This document shows positions 26,272 to 35,122 of a DNA stretch of 64,000 nucleotides, one piece after another. The position numbers were made by a program, and so were the translations under genes. The notes below the pieces were generated by a model. The model ran no database searches. It saw nothing but the letters and a program-made list of their open reading frames with translations, and had not been told where the DNA came from. This DNA comes from UBA8199 sp964507045 (lineage in GTDB: Bacteria > Verrucomicrobiota > Verrucomicrobiia > Limisphaerales > UBA8199): the NCBI GenBank assembly GCA_964507045.1, contig CAZDOO010000018.1, positions 8,573-72,572 on the forward strand, given 5' to 3'. How positions within the stretch are numbered: position 1 is the stretch's first letter; every line of letters starts with the position of its first letter.

Positions 26272-29200
26272 ATGGCACTTATGATACCTGGAGAGTTGAT
26301 TCTCCTCCTGAGCGCGGCGCTGCTTGCGCTGCCAGAGACGAGCTGGGGTCAGAAATCCTCGGATGCGGGGAGCTATTGGCGCGTCTGCCGGCTGGCCAGC
26401 GGTTTGCCGGAGCCAGCCTGCGTCTCGGTTACGCTGGCGCCACAGGGCAAAATCCTGTTCCGGCACCTTAACTCAGGGTCTGTCAGCCAGCTCGATGGTT
26501 ACGCCGTCAACATTATCCCCTCCCCGGGACCGGCAGGAGGCCGGGTATATCAGAGTCCCGGCGGCCAGCTCTGGACGGTTGTCGCCGACGGCCTGCAGGA
26601 GTTCAAGAATGGCAACTGGGTACGGCACCCGGTGCCAGAAATCGCTGCGGAATTCCGCGCCCAGCCGCCGCGGATGGTTAATCCCATACCATTGTGCCCG
26701 GCCCGCCAGGGGTTCGTCCTGATTCTCCTGCCGGACCACCTGCTCCAGTTCAACGCCGAGGATCCGGACCACCCCCGAACCGAAATCCTGATCGCCGCGG
26801 CAAGTACCCAGCTCGGCCACTTCTCGAACATGACCCTGGCTCGCGATGGCGGGCTATGGATCACGGGTTCACGCGGCATTCTCAAGGTGCCGGGGCCGGT
26901 GCGCAACCTGGGACCGGAAACCGAATGGCGCCAGCACCTGCCGCCCGAATCTCTCCAGCTACAAGGCTTTCAGGAGCCGCATGAGGATGAAGCCGGAGTT
27001 GTGACCCTGCTCACTGAAGCCTCAACCGGTCGCGGGATGACGCTAGTCCACTTCGACGGCCAGCACTGGACGGTGGAAGCGGTGCCGATCCAGGCAGCAC
27101 AGCGAGCCTGGTGCGCCGCGGAGGGAACCCGCTGGGCAATGACCGGGAACTCTCTAATGGAGTGGGAGACTGGCGCGCCCGAAGCGGTGAACGCCGGCCA
27201 AGGCTTTGCCCGCCAGTACCACGATGTGGCGGTCGAACGGGACGGGACCTTCTGGCTGGCCACCTCCGATGGGCTGATTCGCTACGCTCTGCTCACTTGG
27301 CGAACGCCCAATTTGGTTCGAACACTCAACGCGCCTGTGCCTTGCCTCACGGGGAATGGCGAGAGCCGACTCTGGTTCTTCTCAGACACCAAACTCCATC
27401 TCCTTGAGGATGACCGCCACCAGGAATACTCCCTGCCGATCATGATCCCGGGCGCTCAATCGGTTGCCCCCGCCTTGTTCCCGCTCAAAGACGGGATGCT
27501 GGTTTTCGAGGCGGCGGGCCAGTGCTGGCAGTTTGAGCCCGGTAAAGGTGTGTTCAGCCCGGTTCGGCGCGAACCCTCCGCGGGGCCGGTCAAAGCCCTG
27601 GGATTATTGCGGGACGGCAGACTGTGCGTCCAAGCTCCGGGCGGCGATGCGTCCAGGCAGGGTTCCCGCTTGGAAATCTATGACGGCGCCAGGTTCGCGC
27701 CGCTGGCCGTGCCCCCGCCCGAGCCATCTCCCGGCTCCGCAATCTCAACCTTGTTCACCGCCCAGAATGGCGACTTGTGGGTGAGCGGTGAGCATGGCAC
27801 CGCCTGGTACCATGAACAAAAGTGGCGTCCCTTCATCTCGAATGACGGAAGCAGTCCCGCGTCGGTTGTCAGCTTTGCCGAACAGGTGGACGGCAGACTC
27901 TGGTGCGCTACGCAAGACAAGATCTGGGCATTCGACGGTCGGAATTGGTCCGCAATGCGGGTGGGATTGGACCATATTAACGCTTTGGCCGGGACGCGCG
28001 ATGGCAGCTTGTGGGTGGCCACCGAAAGCGGTTTGCATCGCTTCTTCCAGGGCGCCTGGACTGAAAACGGGACAGAGGAGGGCCTGCCCGGCGCGGCAGT
28101 TCGCGACCTCTATGAGGACCCGCGGGGCCGGCTGTGGGCCGCGACGGCAAACGGCTTGAGCCTATACCATCCCGAGGCCGATCCCGACCCGCCGCACACC
28201 GAAGCGAAAGCCTTGCCCGGCAAGGGCCAGCGAATTCCCCAGGGAGGCACGATCACTCTCTCCTTTACCGCTCAAGACAAATGGAACTACTCCCCTCGGC
28301 AGCGGCTGCTCTACTCCTGCCGGCTGGACGGTCGTGAGTGGTCCGCGTTCCAGGAGGAGCGGAGCGTGTCCTTCACCGACCTGCCGGCCGGCAAACACTA
28401 CTTCCAGGTGCGCGCCATGGACCGCAACGGCAACGTGGATCTCGCGCCCTCACGCCTGGAGTTCAGCGTGGTCCCGCCCTGGTACCGAGAATCGCGCCCG
28501 GTCATAATCGCCCTGCTCGGACTGACCGTGGCCCTGTTTTTCGCCGGCCTGGCCTTCAATCGTCACCGCCAACTGCTTCGGAGTTACGCGGAGGTGGAAA
28601 AAAAGGTGGCCCAGCGCACGCGGGAATTGGAGCTTGCCAACCGCCAGCTGCTGCACAGCCAGAAAATGAATGCCCTCGGCACGCTCGCCGCGGGTATCGC
28701 GCATGACTTCAACAACATCCTGTCCATCATCGAGGGCTCCGCCCAGATCATCGAGGACAACGTGGACAACTCGACGAAGGTGCGCACCCGCGTTGACCGC
28801 ATCAAGACCGTGGTCGAGCAGGGCGCCGGCATCGTCAAAGCCATGCTCGGCTTCAGCCGCGATGCCGGCGAGCAGCCCAGCTCGTGCGACGTCAACGCAG
28901 TTCTGGAGGACACCGTCAAGCTGCTGGGCGACCGGTTCCTGCGCGAGGCGCAGATCACCCTTGAACGCGCTCCCGACCTCCCGAAGGTGCCCTGCTCTAA
29001 AGACCTGGTCCAGCAGGTAGTGCTCAACTTTCTCTTCAACGCCGCCGAATCCATGCCCCAACGCAAGCAGATCATCCTGGCCACTCGCCAGGTGACGGAG
29101 TTGCCGGCTGGCCTGGTGCTGTCGCCTGCCCCCGCCCGCCAATATGCCGCTGTTTCCGTCCGGGACTTCGGGTGCGGCATCTCTCCCGAAAACCTGCCGC

Positions 29201-29391
29201 GCATTTTCGAACCGTTCTTCACCACCAAAGCCATGTCGGCCCGGCGCGGCACCGGGCTTGGCCTCTCCATGGTCTATGAGCTGGCCAAGAAGATGGGCGC
29301 CGGGCTGGCGGTGGCATCCGCCGTGGACCACGGCAGCACCTTTACCCTCATCCTGCCGGCGCTGCAAAACACCACGGATGAACACGCATGA
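26272..29391 (+). CDS. Two-component sensor histidine kinase with extracytoplasmic beta-propeller
   Basis: 1039 residues. Signal peptide at the N-terminus; residues about 30-650 form Reg_prop-type propeller repeats (GDLWVSGEHGTAWYH, GSLWVATESGLHRFF, GRLWAATANGLSLYH). A Y_Y_Y domain follows (660-745), then a single membrane helix (about 742-763), a coiled-coil linker, the phosphoacceptor site IAHDFNN (H811), and a HATPase domain (DFGCGISPENLPRIFEPFF, GTGLGLSMV). Unlike Bacteroides hybrid systems it lacks a fused receiver and regulator; those come from the next gene. It probably senses extracellular polysaccharide. The last codons and stop lie in a fold-back repeat. Confidence 0.88.
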   Translation: MALMIPGELILLLSAALLALPETSWGQKSSDAGSYWRVCRLASGLPEPACVSVTLAPQGKILFRHLNSGSVSQLDGYAVNIIPSPGPAGGRVYQSPGGQLWTVVADGLQEFKNGNWVRHPVPEIAAEFRAQPPRMVNPIPLCPARQGFVLILLPDHLLQFNAEDPDHPRTEILIAAASTQLGHFSNMTLARDGGLWITGSRGILKVPGPVRNLGPETEWRQHLPPESLQLQGFQEPHEDEAGVVTLLTEASTGRGMTLVHFDGQHWTVEAVPIQAAQRAWCAAEGTRWAMTGNSLMEWETGAPEAVNAGQGFARQYHDVAVERDGTFWLATSDGLIRYALLTWRTPNLVRTLNAPVPCLTGNGESRLWFFSDTKLHLLEDDRHQEYSLPIMIPGAQSVAPALFPLKDGMLVFEAAGQCWQFEPGKGVFSPVRREPSAGPVKALGLLRDGRLCVQAPGGDASRQGSRLEIYDGARFAPLAVPPPEPSPGSAISTLFTAQNGDLWVSGEHGTAWYHEQKWRPFISNDGSSPASVVSFAEQVDGRLWCATQDKIWAFDGRNWSAMRVGLDHINALAGTRDGSLWVATESGLHRFFQGAWTENGTEEGLPGAAVRDLYEDPRGRLWAATANGLSLYHPEADPDPPHTEAKALPGKGQRIPQGGTITLSFTAQDKWNYSPRQRLLYSCRLDGREWSAFQEERSVSFTDLPAGKHYFQVRAMDRNGNVDLAPSRLEFSVVPPWYRESRPVIIALLGLTVALFFAGLAFNRHRQLLRSYAEVEKKVAQRTRELELANRQLLHSQKMNALGTLAAGIAHDFNNILSIIEGSAQIIEDNVDNSTKVRTRVDRIKTVVEQGAGIVKAMLGFSRDAGEQPSSCDVNAVLEDTVKLLGDRFLREAQITLERAPDLPKVPCSKDLVQQVVLNFLFNAAESMPQRKQIILATRQVTELPAGLVLSPAPARQYAAVSVRDFGCGISPENLPRIFEPFFTTKAMSARRGTGLGLSMVYELAKKMGAGLAVASAVDHGSTFTLILPALQNTTDEHA

Positions 29392-29498
29392 ACCCAGATG
29401 CCTGATGCTGTCACCGGAGTGCAGACTTGCCGTCGGCGCTTCGCTCACCCAAAGTGACGGCGGTGGCAACGCGCCTCTTATCCGTGTCCATCTGTGGT
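29371..29498. repeat. Interrupted fold-back repeat at the 3' end of the kinase gene
   Basis: Arms 29371-29390 (ACCACGGATGAACACGCATG) and 29479-29498 pair at 16 of 20 positions, with 88 bp between. The left arm encodes the last residues of the kinase (TDEHA) and overlaps its stop. The sequence type (ACCACAGATGGACACGGAT) is one I associate with dispersed repeats in Verrucomicrobiota genomes. Confidence 0.6.
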
Positions 29499-29519
29499 TA
29501 GCTTGACTTGTCAGGTCCC

Positions 29520-30167
29520 ATGCAAACACCGACCATCCTGATTATTGAAGACGACGACCTCCAATATGAGATCTACGAGGAGGCGCTTAGCCATTACCGG
29601 TTGGCCCGTGTCACTAATGGCACCGAAGCCCTCGCCCAAATCCCCGGCACCCGCCCTGACCTCCTGATCCTCGATCACGTCTTGTCGGAAGGCGAACTTG
29701 GCCTGGAATTCCTCCCCCAGTTCAAGGAGCTGCTGCCCTTTGTGCCCATTATCATCGTCTCGGGCGCCTTGGAGGTGCACCAACAACTCGAGGCGCTCCA
29801 AGGCCCGCGTCGTGCGCACTACTGCCTCACCAAACCCGTGGACATCCGCGCCCTCAAACGCACCGTCCAGACCGCCCTGAAGGAGTGCGGCGAGCACGAA
29901 GCGGTGCGCCAGTTTGAAGCCCTGGAGCGCTCGCACCGCGTTGACGCGTTCGACCTCTTCAGCCGCTCGACCGACCGCCTTAGCCGGCAGAATCGCATCC
30001 GCGAACTCGTGGGCAAGTCCCGTCAGCGCCCAAACATCTCCGCCCTCGCCCGGGAATTTGGTGTTGCCCGCCGCACGATCATCCGCGACCTGCAGGAATT
30101 GATTCGGCGCGGCCAGCTAAAACCCGAAGTTTATCCCGAATGGGAGAACCCATCGGAAGAAGAATAG
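29520..30167 (+). CDS. Response regulator with C-terminal helix-turn-helix
   Basis: 215 residues from the ATG at 29520; a TTG at 29508 is a weaker alternative. A receiver domain occupies residues 1-125: acidic EDDD (10-13), phospho-acceptor aspartate in LLILDHVLSE (D52), and lysine in LTKPVD. The C-terminal part (about 145-215) is a DNA-binding helix-turn-helix: RPNISALAREFGVARRTIIR, like DeoR/LexA-type winged helices. It follows the propeller kinase by 128 bp and is presumably its partner. Target genes may be the adjacent GH-like gene. Confidence 0.85.
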   Translation: MQTPTILIIEDDDLQYEIYEEALSHYRLARVTNGTEALAQIPGTRPDLLILDHVLSEGELGLEFLPQFKELLPFVPIIIVSGALEVHQQLEALQGPRRAHYCLTKPVDIRALKRTVQTALKECGEHEAVRQFEALERSHRVDAFDLFSRSTDRLSRQNRIRELVGKSRQRPNISALAREFGVARRTIIRDLQELIRRGQLKPEVYPEWENPSEEE

Positions 30168-30188
30168 CCTCGTAATGATCCGCACAAA

Positions 30189-32480
30189 GTGAATCTGCCA
30201 TCTGCTATTTGCCGTTATCTATTGGTCGTCTTGTCTTGCGCCGCCGCCTCCGCCGCCGTGCTGGAGACAAACCTCGTCCCGAATCCCGGCTTCGAGCAAC
30301 CCGCCAAAGCCGATGGCCTCCCGGGCGGCGGCTGGTGGTTGTATCAGGGACTCGGCGACACGGAGGCTATGGTGGATCACGGCACCTTCCACAGCGGCAA
30401 GTCATCCGCAAGAATGCAGGCCTCCACCCGCGCCAAAGCCACTCTCGTCAGCGCCCCGTTCCAGGTCGTTCCCGGTGATGAGGTCCGCTTCAAAGTTTGG
30501 GTGCGGGGTGGAAAACTCGGCCGCAGCCGGCAGCAAGCATCCGCCGGGCTGGCGTTTCGCAATGCCGAGGGCATGGTATTCAAGCGCGCATATTTCACCG
30601 CCGATTTGGCAGACGCGACCTGGTCCCTGATCGCCGGCCAGGCGCAGGCTCCTGACAGCGCCGTTAGCGTTGAAGCTCATTTCGGCTATACCAATACGCC
30701 CGCCCCTCTCTGGTTCGACGACGTTCTGGTAGCCATCACCAGCCCCGTGTCCTTCTCGCTGGTGGGAGGCGCCAAACCGTGGACGGGCGAGCAGGAAATC
30801 ACTGTGCAGGCAGCCAGCCGCCAGACCACTCGCTTTGAGGGCAGCATTCTCGCGTTGGTGGGAAAGCAGAAGCAGATCCTGCCCGTCGTGCTGGAGCCCG
30901 GCGCGAGCCGGCAGTTCAAACTGCCTGTCAGGTTTCCCGCCGTTACCGCATACAATTACACCCTGAGCCTGCTCGACGCTGCCGGCACGCCGCTGCGCGA
31001 ACTGAAGGGCAAGTTCCACACCCGTCCGCCCCTCGTGCTTTACCCTGCCAGTCCCTGCTATCATGCCATCGGCCAGGCTAATGGCGACACGCGCGTAGAT
31101 GCCCGCATCAACGTAAACCCCGCACAACGCTCCAACCTCCAGCTTGCGGTAACGGTCCACGACGCCGCAGGCAAGCCGGTCCAGACCGCCTCCACGAACG
31201 CCTCCACGGGCGACTTCGTCGGCGTCAATGTTCGCCTGCCGATTCAGGCTCCCGGCACCTTCGAGATCACCGCCCGCCTGTTGGAGCGCGCCGGCAAGGA
31301 ACTCGCCCACGCCACCACCGAGGTCCGGGTCCGCCCGGCCGTGGAATCTACCGTCACCACAGGACCGGACGGCTTTCTGCGCATCGGCGGCAAACCGCAC
31401 TTCCCGATCGGCCTATATAGCAGTGGACGCTACGAGGACCTGGGCAAGGCTGGCTTCACTGTGACCCATAACTACGGCATCACCACCGGCGACGCCGAGG
31501 AACCCATCAACCCCAACGAAGCTCGTCTCCAGCAGCTCCTGGACAAGTCATGGGCCAACGGCATGCGCATGATGGTCGAGCTGCTCCGCAAGGCCATCGA
31601 GAAGGCGCAGTGGCAACAGGTCCGCCGCCGCATCGAGACCTTCCGCCACCACCCCGGCCTCCTCTGCTGGGGCTCGGAGGAGCGCGTCGCGCGCGGAGCG
31701 GCGCCTCTCTCCCACATCGCTGCCCTCTACCGACTGGTTCACGAGCTTGACCCGAACCATCCGCTGGTGCTCGGCGACACCCGGGACGTAATCCAAAAGC
31801 TGCAGGTGGACCGCCGCGACTTCTTCCCCGACGCCTGCATGGATGCCGGCATCTGGTGGTGGTATCCCATCCCGCTCCATGCCCCCGACGGCAACGGCCT
31901 GGAAGGGACCGATAAATCCACTGGCCTGCTCCAGCCGCCAGCCTGGCTTACCACTTCGCTGTCAAAGAAGCCGCTCTGGATTGCCATCCAATCCTATCAG
32001 CACCCGCGCCTGGACGCTCGCTTCCCGACCCCGGCCGAATACCGCTGCATGGCCTACCTGAGCATCATCAACGGCGTCAAAGCCCTCTGGTTCTATACCG
32101 GCTCCGGCCAGAAGGATTATTACGGCAAACCCGCCGGCCTGCTGAACAAACCCGAGGAAGCCCACTGGGATTATGTCCAAAAGCTGGTCGGCGAACTCCG
32201 CCAGTTCAGCCCCGTCATCCTGTCCCCCGCCTCCACGGCCAAGCTGACCCTCTCACCCGCCGAGGCCCCGGTGGACTTCGCCCTGCGCGAGTCCGGAGGC
32301 AAACTCTACCTCCTTGCCGCCAATAAAACCGACCGCTCCCAATCCGTGCGCTTCACCGCCAACACTCTGTCCGGCCGCCGGGTCAAGGTCCTTTATGAAG
32401 CCCACTCCGCCACCCTCGAGGGCGAATCGCTGGCGGACGACTTCGCCCCCTTTGGCGTGCACGTTTACGAGTTGGAGTAG
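30189..32480 (+). CDS. Secreted glycoside-hydrolase-like protein with N-terminal carbohydrate-binding domain
   Basis: 763 residues from a GTG at 30189. After a signal peptide, residues about 25-180 form a jelly-roll like CBM4/9 (NLVPNPGFEQPAKADGLPG... LWFDDVLV). A beta-sandwich middle follows, then a TIM-barrel-like region opening FLRIGGKPHFPIGLYSSGRY (about residues 395-415) with WGSEERVARG and YRCMAYLSIINGVKALWFYT. It ends in a beta-sandwich. I infer a glycoside hydrolase of a poorly described family; the catalytic residues were not identified. It lies 21 bp after the response regulator gene, suggesting control by the adjacent sensor. Confidence 0.7.
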   Translation: MNLPSAICRYLLVVLSCAAASAAVLETNLVPNPGFEQPAKADGLPGGGWWLYQGLGDTEAMVDHGTFHSGKSSARMQASTRAKATLVSAPFQVVPGDEVRFKVWVRGGKLGRSRQQASAGLAFRNAEGMVFKRAYFTADLADATWSLIAGQAQAPDSAVSVEAHFGYTNTPAPLWFDDVLVAITSPVSFSLVGGAKPWTGEQEITVQAASRQTTRFEGSILALVGKQKQILPVVLEPGASRQFKLPVRFPAVTAYNYTLSLLDAAGTPLRELKGKFHTRPPLVLYPASPCYHAIGQANGDTRVDARINVNPAQRSNLQLAVTVHDAAGKPVQTASTNASTGDFVGVNVRLPIQAPGTFEITARLLERAGKELAHATTEVRVRPAVESTVTTGPDGFLRIGGKPHFPIGLYSSGRYEDLGKAGFTVTHNYGITTGDAEEPINPNEARLQQLLDKSWANGMRMMVELLRKAIEKAQWQQVRRRIETFRHHPGLLCWGSEERVARGAAPLSHIAALYRLVHELDPNHPLVLGDTRDVIQKLQVDRRDFFPDACMDAGIWWWYPIPLHAPDGNGLEGTDKSTGLLQPPAWLTTSLSKKPLWIAIQSYQHPRLDARFPTPAEYRCMAYLSIINGVKALWFYTGSGQKDYYGKPAGLLNKPEEAHWDYVQKLVGELRQFSPVILSPASTAKLTLSPAEAPVDFALRESGGKLYLLAANKTDRSQSVRFTANTLSGRRVKVLYEAHSATLEGESLADDFAPFGVHVYELE

Positions 32481-32696
32481 GCGCGCGGCAACAAGCGCCA
32501 GCGAAAACTGCTGTCCGCAGGGGACGGCTGACACCGCCCGTCACGGCAGCGCAGCAGTCCGCCGAACTGGGCTTTGTGTTGGCGGCAATACTTGAAGCAG
32601 CGGACGACCGGTCGAAGAACATCAAGGCGACCGGACACATCAGTACCAGTCTTCTTGCGTTGACATGCCTCCCGCCCCCGCAACAAGATGTGCGCC

Positions 32697-34088
32697 ATGA
32701 ACGAATCGCCCAATTCTCTTACTACACGTCGCGAGTTTATCAAAACCACGGGTCGCATCGCCGCCGCTTCAGCCCTGGCCGGAGTGGCCATTCCCCACGT
32801 CCACGCTGCCGGGAGCGGGCTCATTCAGATAGCCTTGGTTGGGTGCGGCGGCCGCGGCACCGGCGCCGCCAACAACGCCCTCGCCACCCAGGCCGGCCCC
32901 ATCAAGCTCGTCGCCATGGCCGACGTCTTCGAGAAGAAGCTCAGCGACAGCTATGATGGCGTAAAGAACGAGAAGAAGGAGCTGGTGGACGTGCCGCAAG
33001 ATCGCAAGTTCATCGGTTTCGACGGCTACAAGAAGGCCATGGATTGCCTCAAGCCGGGGGACATCGTCATTCTAACCACGCCGCCGGCGTTCCGCTGGGT
33101 CCAGTTCGCCTACGCCATCGAGAAGGGATTGAACGTGTTCATGGAAAAGCCGGTCACGGTGGACGGCCCGACCAGCCGCAAGATGCTCAAGCTGGCCGAG
33201 GACGCGACGGCCAAGAACCTGAAGGTTGGGGTGGGCCTGATGTCGCGTCACAGCCGCGCCTTGCAGGAACTGCATCAGCGCATCCAGGACGGCGAGATCG
33301 GCGACGTTATTCTGATGCGCGGCTACCGGATGCACGGGCCGGTCGGACACGCCTTCCAAACCAAGTGGCCGGGCGACCCGAGCGAGTTGCTCTGGCAGAT
33401 CCGGCACTTCCACGCGTTCCTGTGGGCCAGCGGCGGCTGCTACAGCGATTTCTACATCCACCATATAGATCATCTGTGCTGGATGAAGAACGCCTGGCCC
33501 ATTAAAGCCCAGGCAGTCGGCGGCCGGCACTATAAGCAAAGCCCGGAGGGCGTGCCCTACGTGGACCAGAACTTCGATTCCTATTCGGTGGAATACACCT
33601 TTGCGGACGGCGGCAAGATGTACATGGACGGACGTTGCATCAACGGCTGCAACGACATTTACTCCAGCTATGTGCACGGCAGCAAGGGGCTGGCGGTCGC
33701 CGCCAAGGCCAGCGACTGCCAGGGTCCCTCCAGCATCTTCAAGGGCCAGAATATGCAGCGCTCCAACATGCTCTGGATGTCCAAAGACGTGCCCGGACAG
33801 GCCGACCCCTATCAAAATGAATGGAACGAACTGATGCAGGCCATCCGCAATGACAAGCCCTATAACGAGGTCAAGCAGGGCGTCGAAGCCAGCCTGGTCA
33901 CCAGCATGGGCCGCATGGCCGCCCACACCGGTCAGGAGATAACCTTCGAGGACATGCTCAACTGCGAGCATGAATTCGCCCCCGACGTGGACAAGCTTGC
34001 GATGGATTCCGCGGCACCGCTAAGAGCCGACGCCGATGGCAAATACCCCATGCCCATGCCGGGCATTACCAAGAAACGGGAGTATTAA
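32697..34088 (+). CDS. Tat-exported Gfo/Idh/MocA-family oxidoreductase
   Basis: 463 residues from the ATG at 32697; an ATG three codons earlier (32688) is equally possible. The twin-arginine signal is TRREFIKTTGRIAAASALAG. The Rossmann motif is ALVGCGGRGTGAANNAL, and the conserved dinucleotide-domain box is VFMEKPVTVDGP. The C-terminal domain carries HHIDHLCWMKNAWP, where the aspartate and histidine fit the usual active site. It differs clearly from the copies at 23679 and 36368. It may handle sugar derivatives outside the cytoplasm; the substrate is unknown. Confidence 0.9.
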   Translation: MNESPNSLTTRREFIKTTGRIAAASALAGVAIPHVHAAGSGLIQIALVGCGGRGTGAANNALATQAGPIKLVAMADVFEKKLSDSYDGVKNEKKELVDVPQDRKFIGFDGYKKAMDCLKPGDIVILTTPPAFRWVQFAYAIEKGLNVFMEKPVTVDGPTSRKMLKLAEDATAKNLKVGVGLMSRHSRALQELHQRIQDGEIGDVILMRGYRMHGPVGHAFQTKWPGDPSELLWQIRHFHAFLWASGGCYSDFYIHHIDHLCWMKNAWPIKAQAVGGRHYKQSPEGVPYVDQNFDSYSVEYTFADGGKMYMDGRCINGCNDIYSSYVHGSKGLAVAAKASDCQGPSSIFKGQNMQRSNMLWMSKDVPGQADPYQNEWNELMQAIRNDKPYNEVKQGVEASLVTSMGRMAAHTGQEITFEDMLNCEHEFAPDVDKLAMDSAAPLRADADGKYPMPMPGITKKREY

Positions 34089-34299
34089 TCTCTCTGGCTC
34101 GCGGCCCTCTGGCTGGTTGCGGTAGTCAACCTCGATCCAAGTCAGGTCTTCAAGGCTCGGTCGGAACGAGAGCGCTTGGGTTGAGCCGCTGTGGGGTATC
34201 TGCGCTCCCCTTAGGGACTCCAAGGTGAGGCACCTGCCGTACAAGACGCGCCCGCAGCAAAGGGCGGCTTGGATAAACTCCTCAGTGTAGGGACTAGGC

Positions 34300-34950
34300 T
34301 CAGCGGGCCAAGGCCCGGCGACAGATATCCCACACGCGCCGGTTTCGGGCTAAGGCAACAACCGCGAACACCCCGGCAAAAATGCCCAGCGCGACATTCA
34401 CTGGTTCTGGCACGGCCGTGATATCCAAGCTCCAGCCCTGCAATTGGCTCGTCTCGCCCGACGACATATCCGCAAAGAAAATCGTCCACGTCCCGTTCGG
34501 ATTCATGTTCTTAAAAGCCGACAGGGTGTTCCCCCCAAAGTAGGTATCTGGCTGGTACGACTGACCACTGACCGGGGACGCCACGCTATGAATGCTTCCA
34601 TTCGCGGTTGCTTGATCATCCAGCGTGATGCTGCCAAACCCCGAAGTGGAGAAACCGAACGAATACTGCGGCTCGCTACCCAGACCCTTACCCACCCGGT
34701 TTAACAGGGGCACCAAAACGCCGCCATAGCTCAGGTAGGCATAAATGTCGCCGTTGTAGCCCCCGGACATGTTAATCGTCACGTTGACATCCTCGATTGA
34801 CCACATGGGGTCAGTAACCGTTGCCGTTGCCGACCAACCCGTCGGGTTGCCATCAGGTATGGCACCGCTCGTGGAGCTATAAGTAATGCCTGCCTGCGCA
34901 GTCAGGCCGAACCCTAAAGCCAAGCAGCACAACAGGAATCGCAATTTCAT
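34300..34950 (-). CDS. PEP-CTERM protein with proprotein-convertase P-like domain
   Basis: 216 residues from the ATG at 34950; the upstream ATG at 34989 lies before the predicted -10 box. Signal peptide FLLCCLALGFGLTAQA. The body (about residues 25-185) resembles the P/Homo B domain (VNVTINMSGGYNGDIYAYL, NPNGTWTIFFADMSSGETSQLQGWSLDI). The C-terminus has VPEPVNVALGIFAGVFAVVA followed by RNRRVWDICRR, the PEP-CTERM tag. It is exported and probably exosortase-processed. Function is otherwise unknown. Confidence 0.85.
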   Translation of the reverse strand: MKLRFLLCCLALGFGLTAQAGITYSSTSGAIPDGNPTGWSATATVTDPMWSIEDVNVTINMSGGYNGDIYAYLSYGGVLVPLLNRVGKGLGSEPQYSFGFSTSGFGSITLDDQATANGSIHSVASPVSGQSYQPDTYFGGNTLSAFKNMNPNGTWTIFFADMSSGETSQLQGWSLDITAVPEPVNVALGIFAGVFAVVALARNRRVWDICRRALAR

Positions 34951-34968
34951 AGTCCTAGTAACAATCGA

Positions 34969-34996
34969 ATTATTCAGATTCTCCAGCACTTGTCAA
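34969..34996 (-). promoter_or_regulatory. Sigma-70-type promoter of the P-domain PEP-CTERM gene
   Basis: Minus-strand TTGACA (34996-34991) and AATAAT (34974-34969) with 16 bp spacing. Transcription would begin near 34963, just upstream of the ATG at 34950. Confidence 0.6.
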
Positions 34997-35122
34997 GCCC
35001 CCCGACAACTATTTTTGCGAGAGGCTAAGGCCCTCTATCCCCCTGGTGTTTGCCTGCGGCCCCCTGCGTTTTCCTGCTTTCCTGGCGCGTCAAATGCCCG
35101 TACCGTCGGCGCCTGATCACAC

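Noticed and set aside
34089..34299. Possible small gene on the minus strand (frame through 34020-34244)
   Set aside because: It overlaps the end of the oxidoreductase gene, has no ribosome site and no recognisable features.
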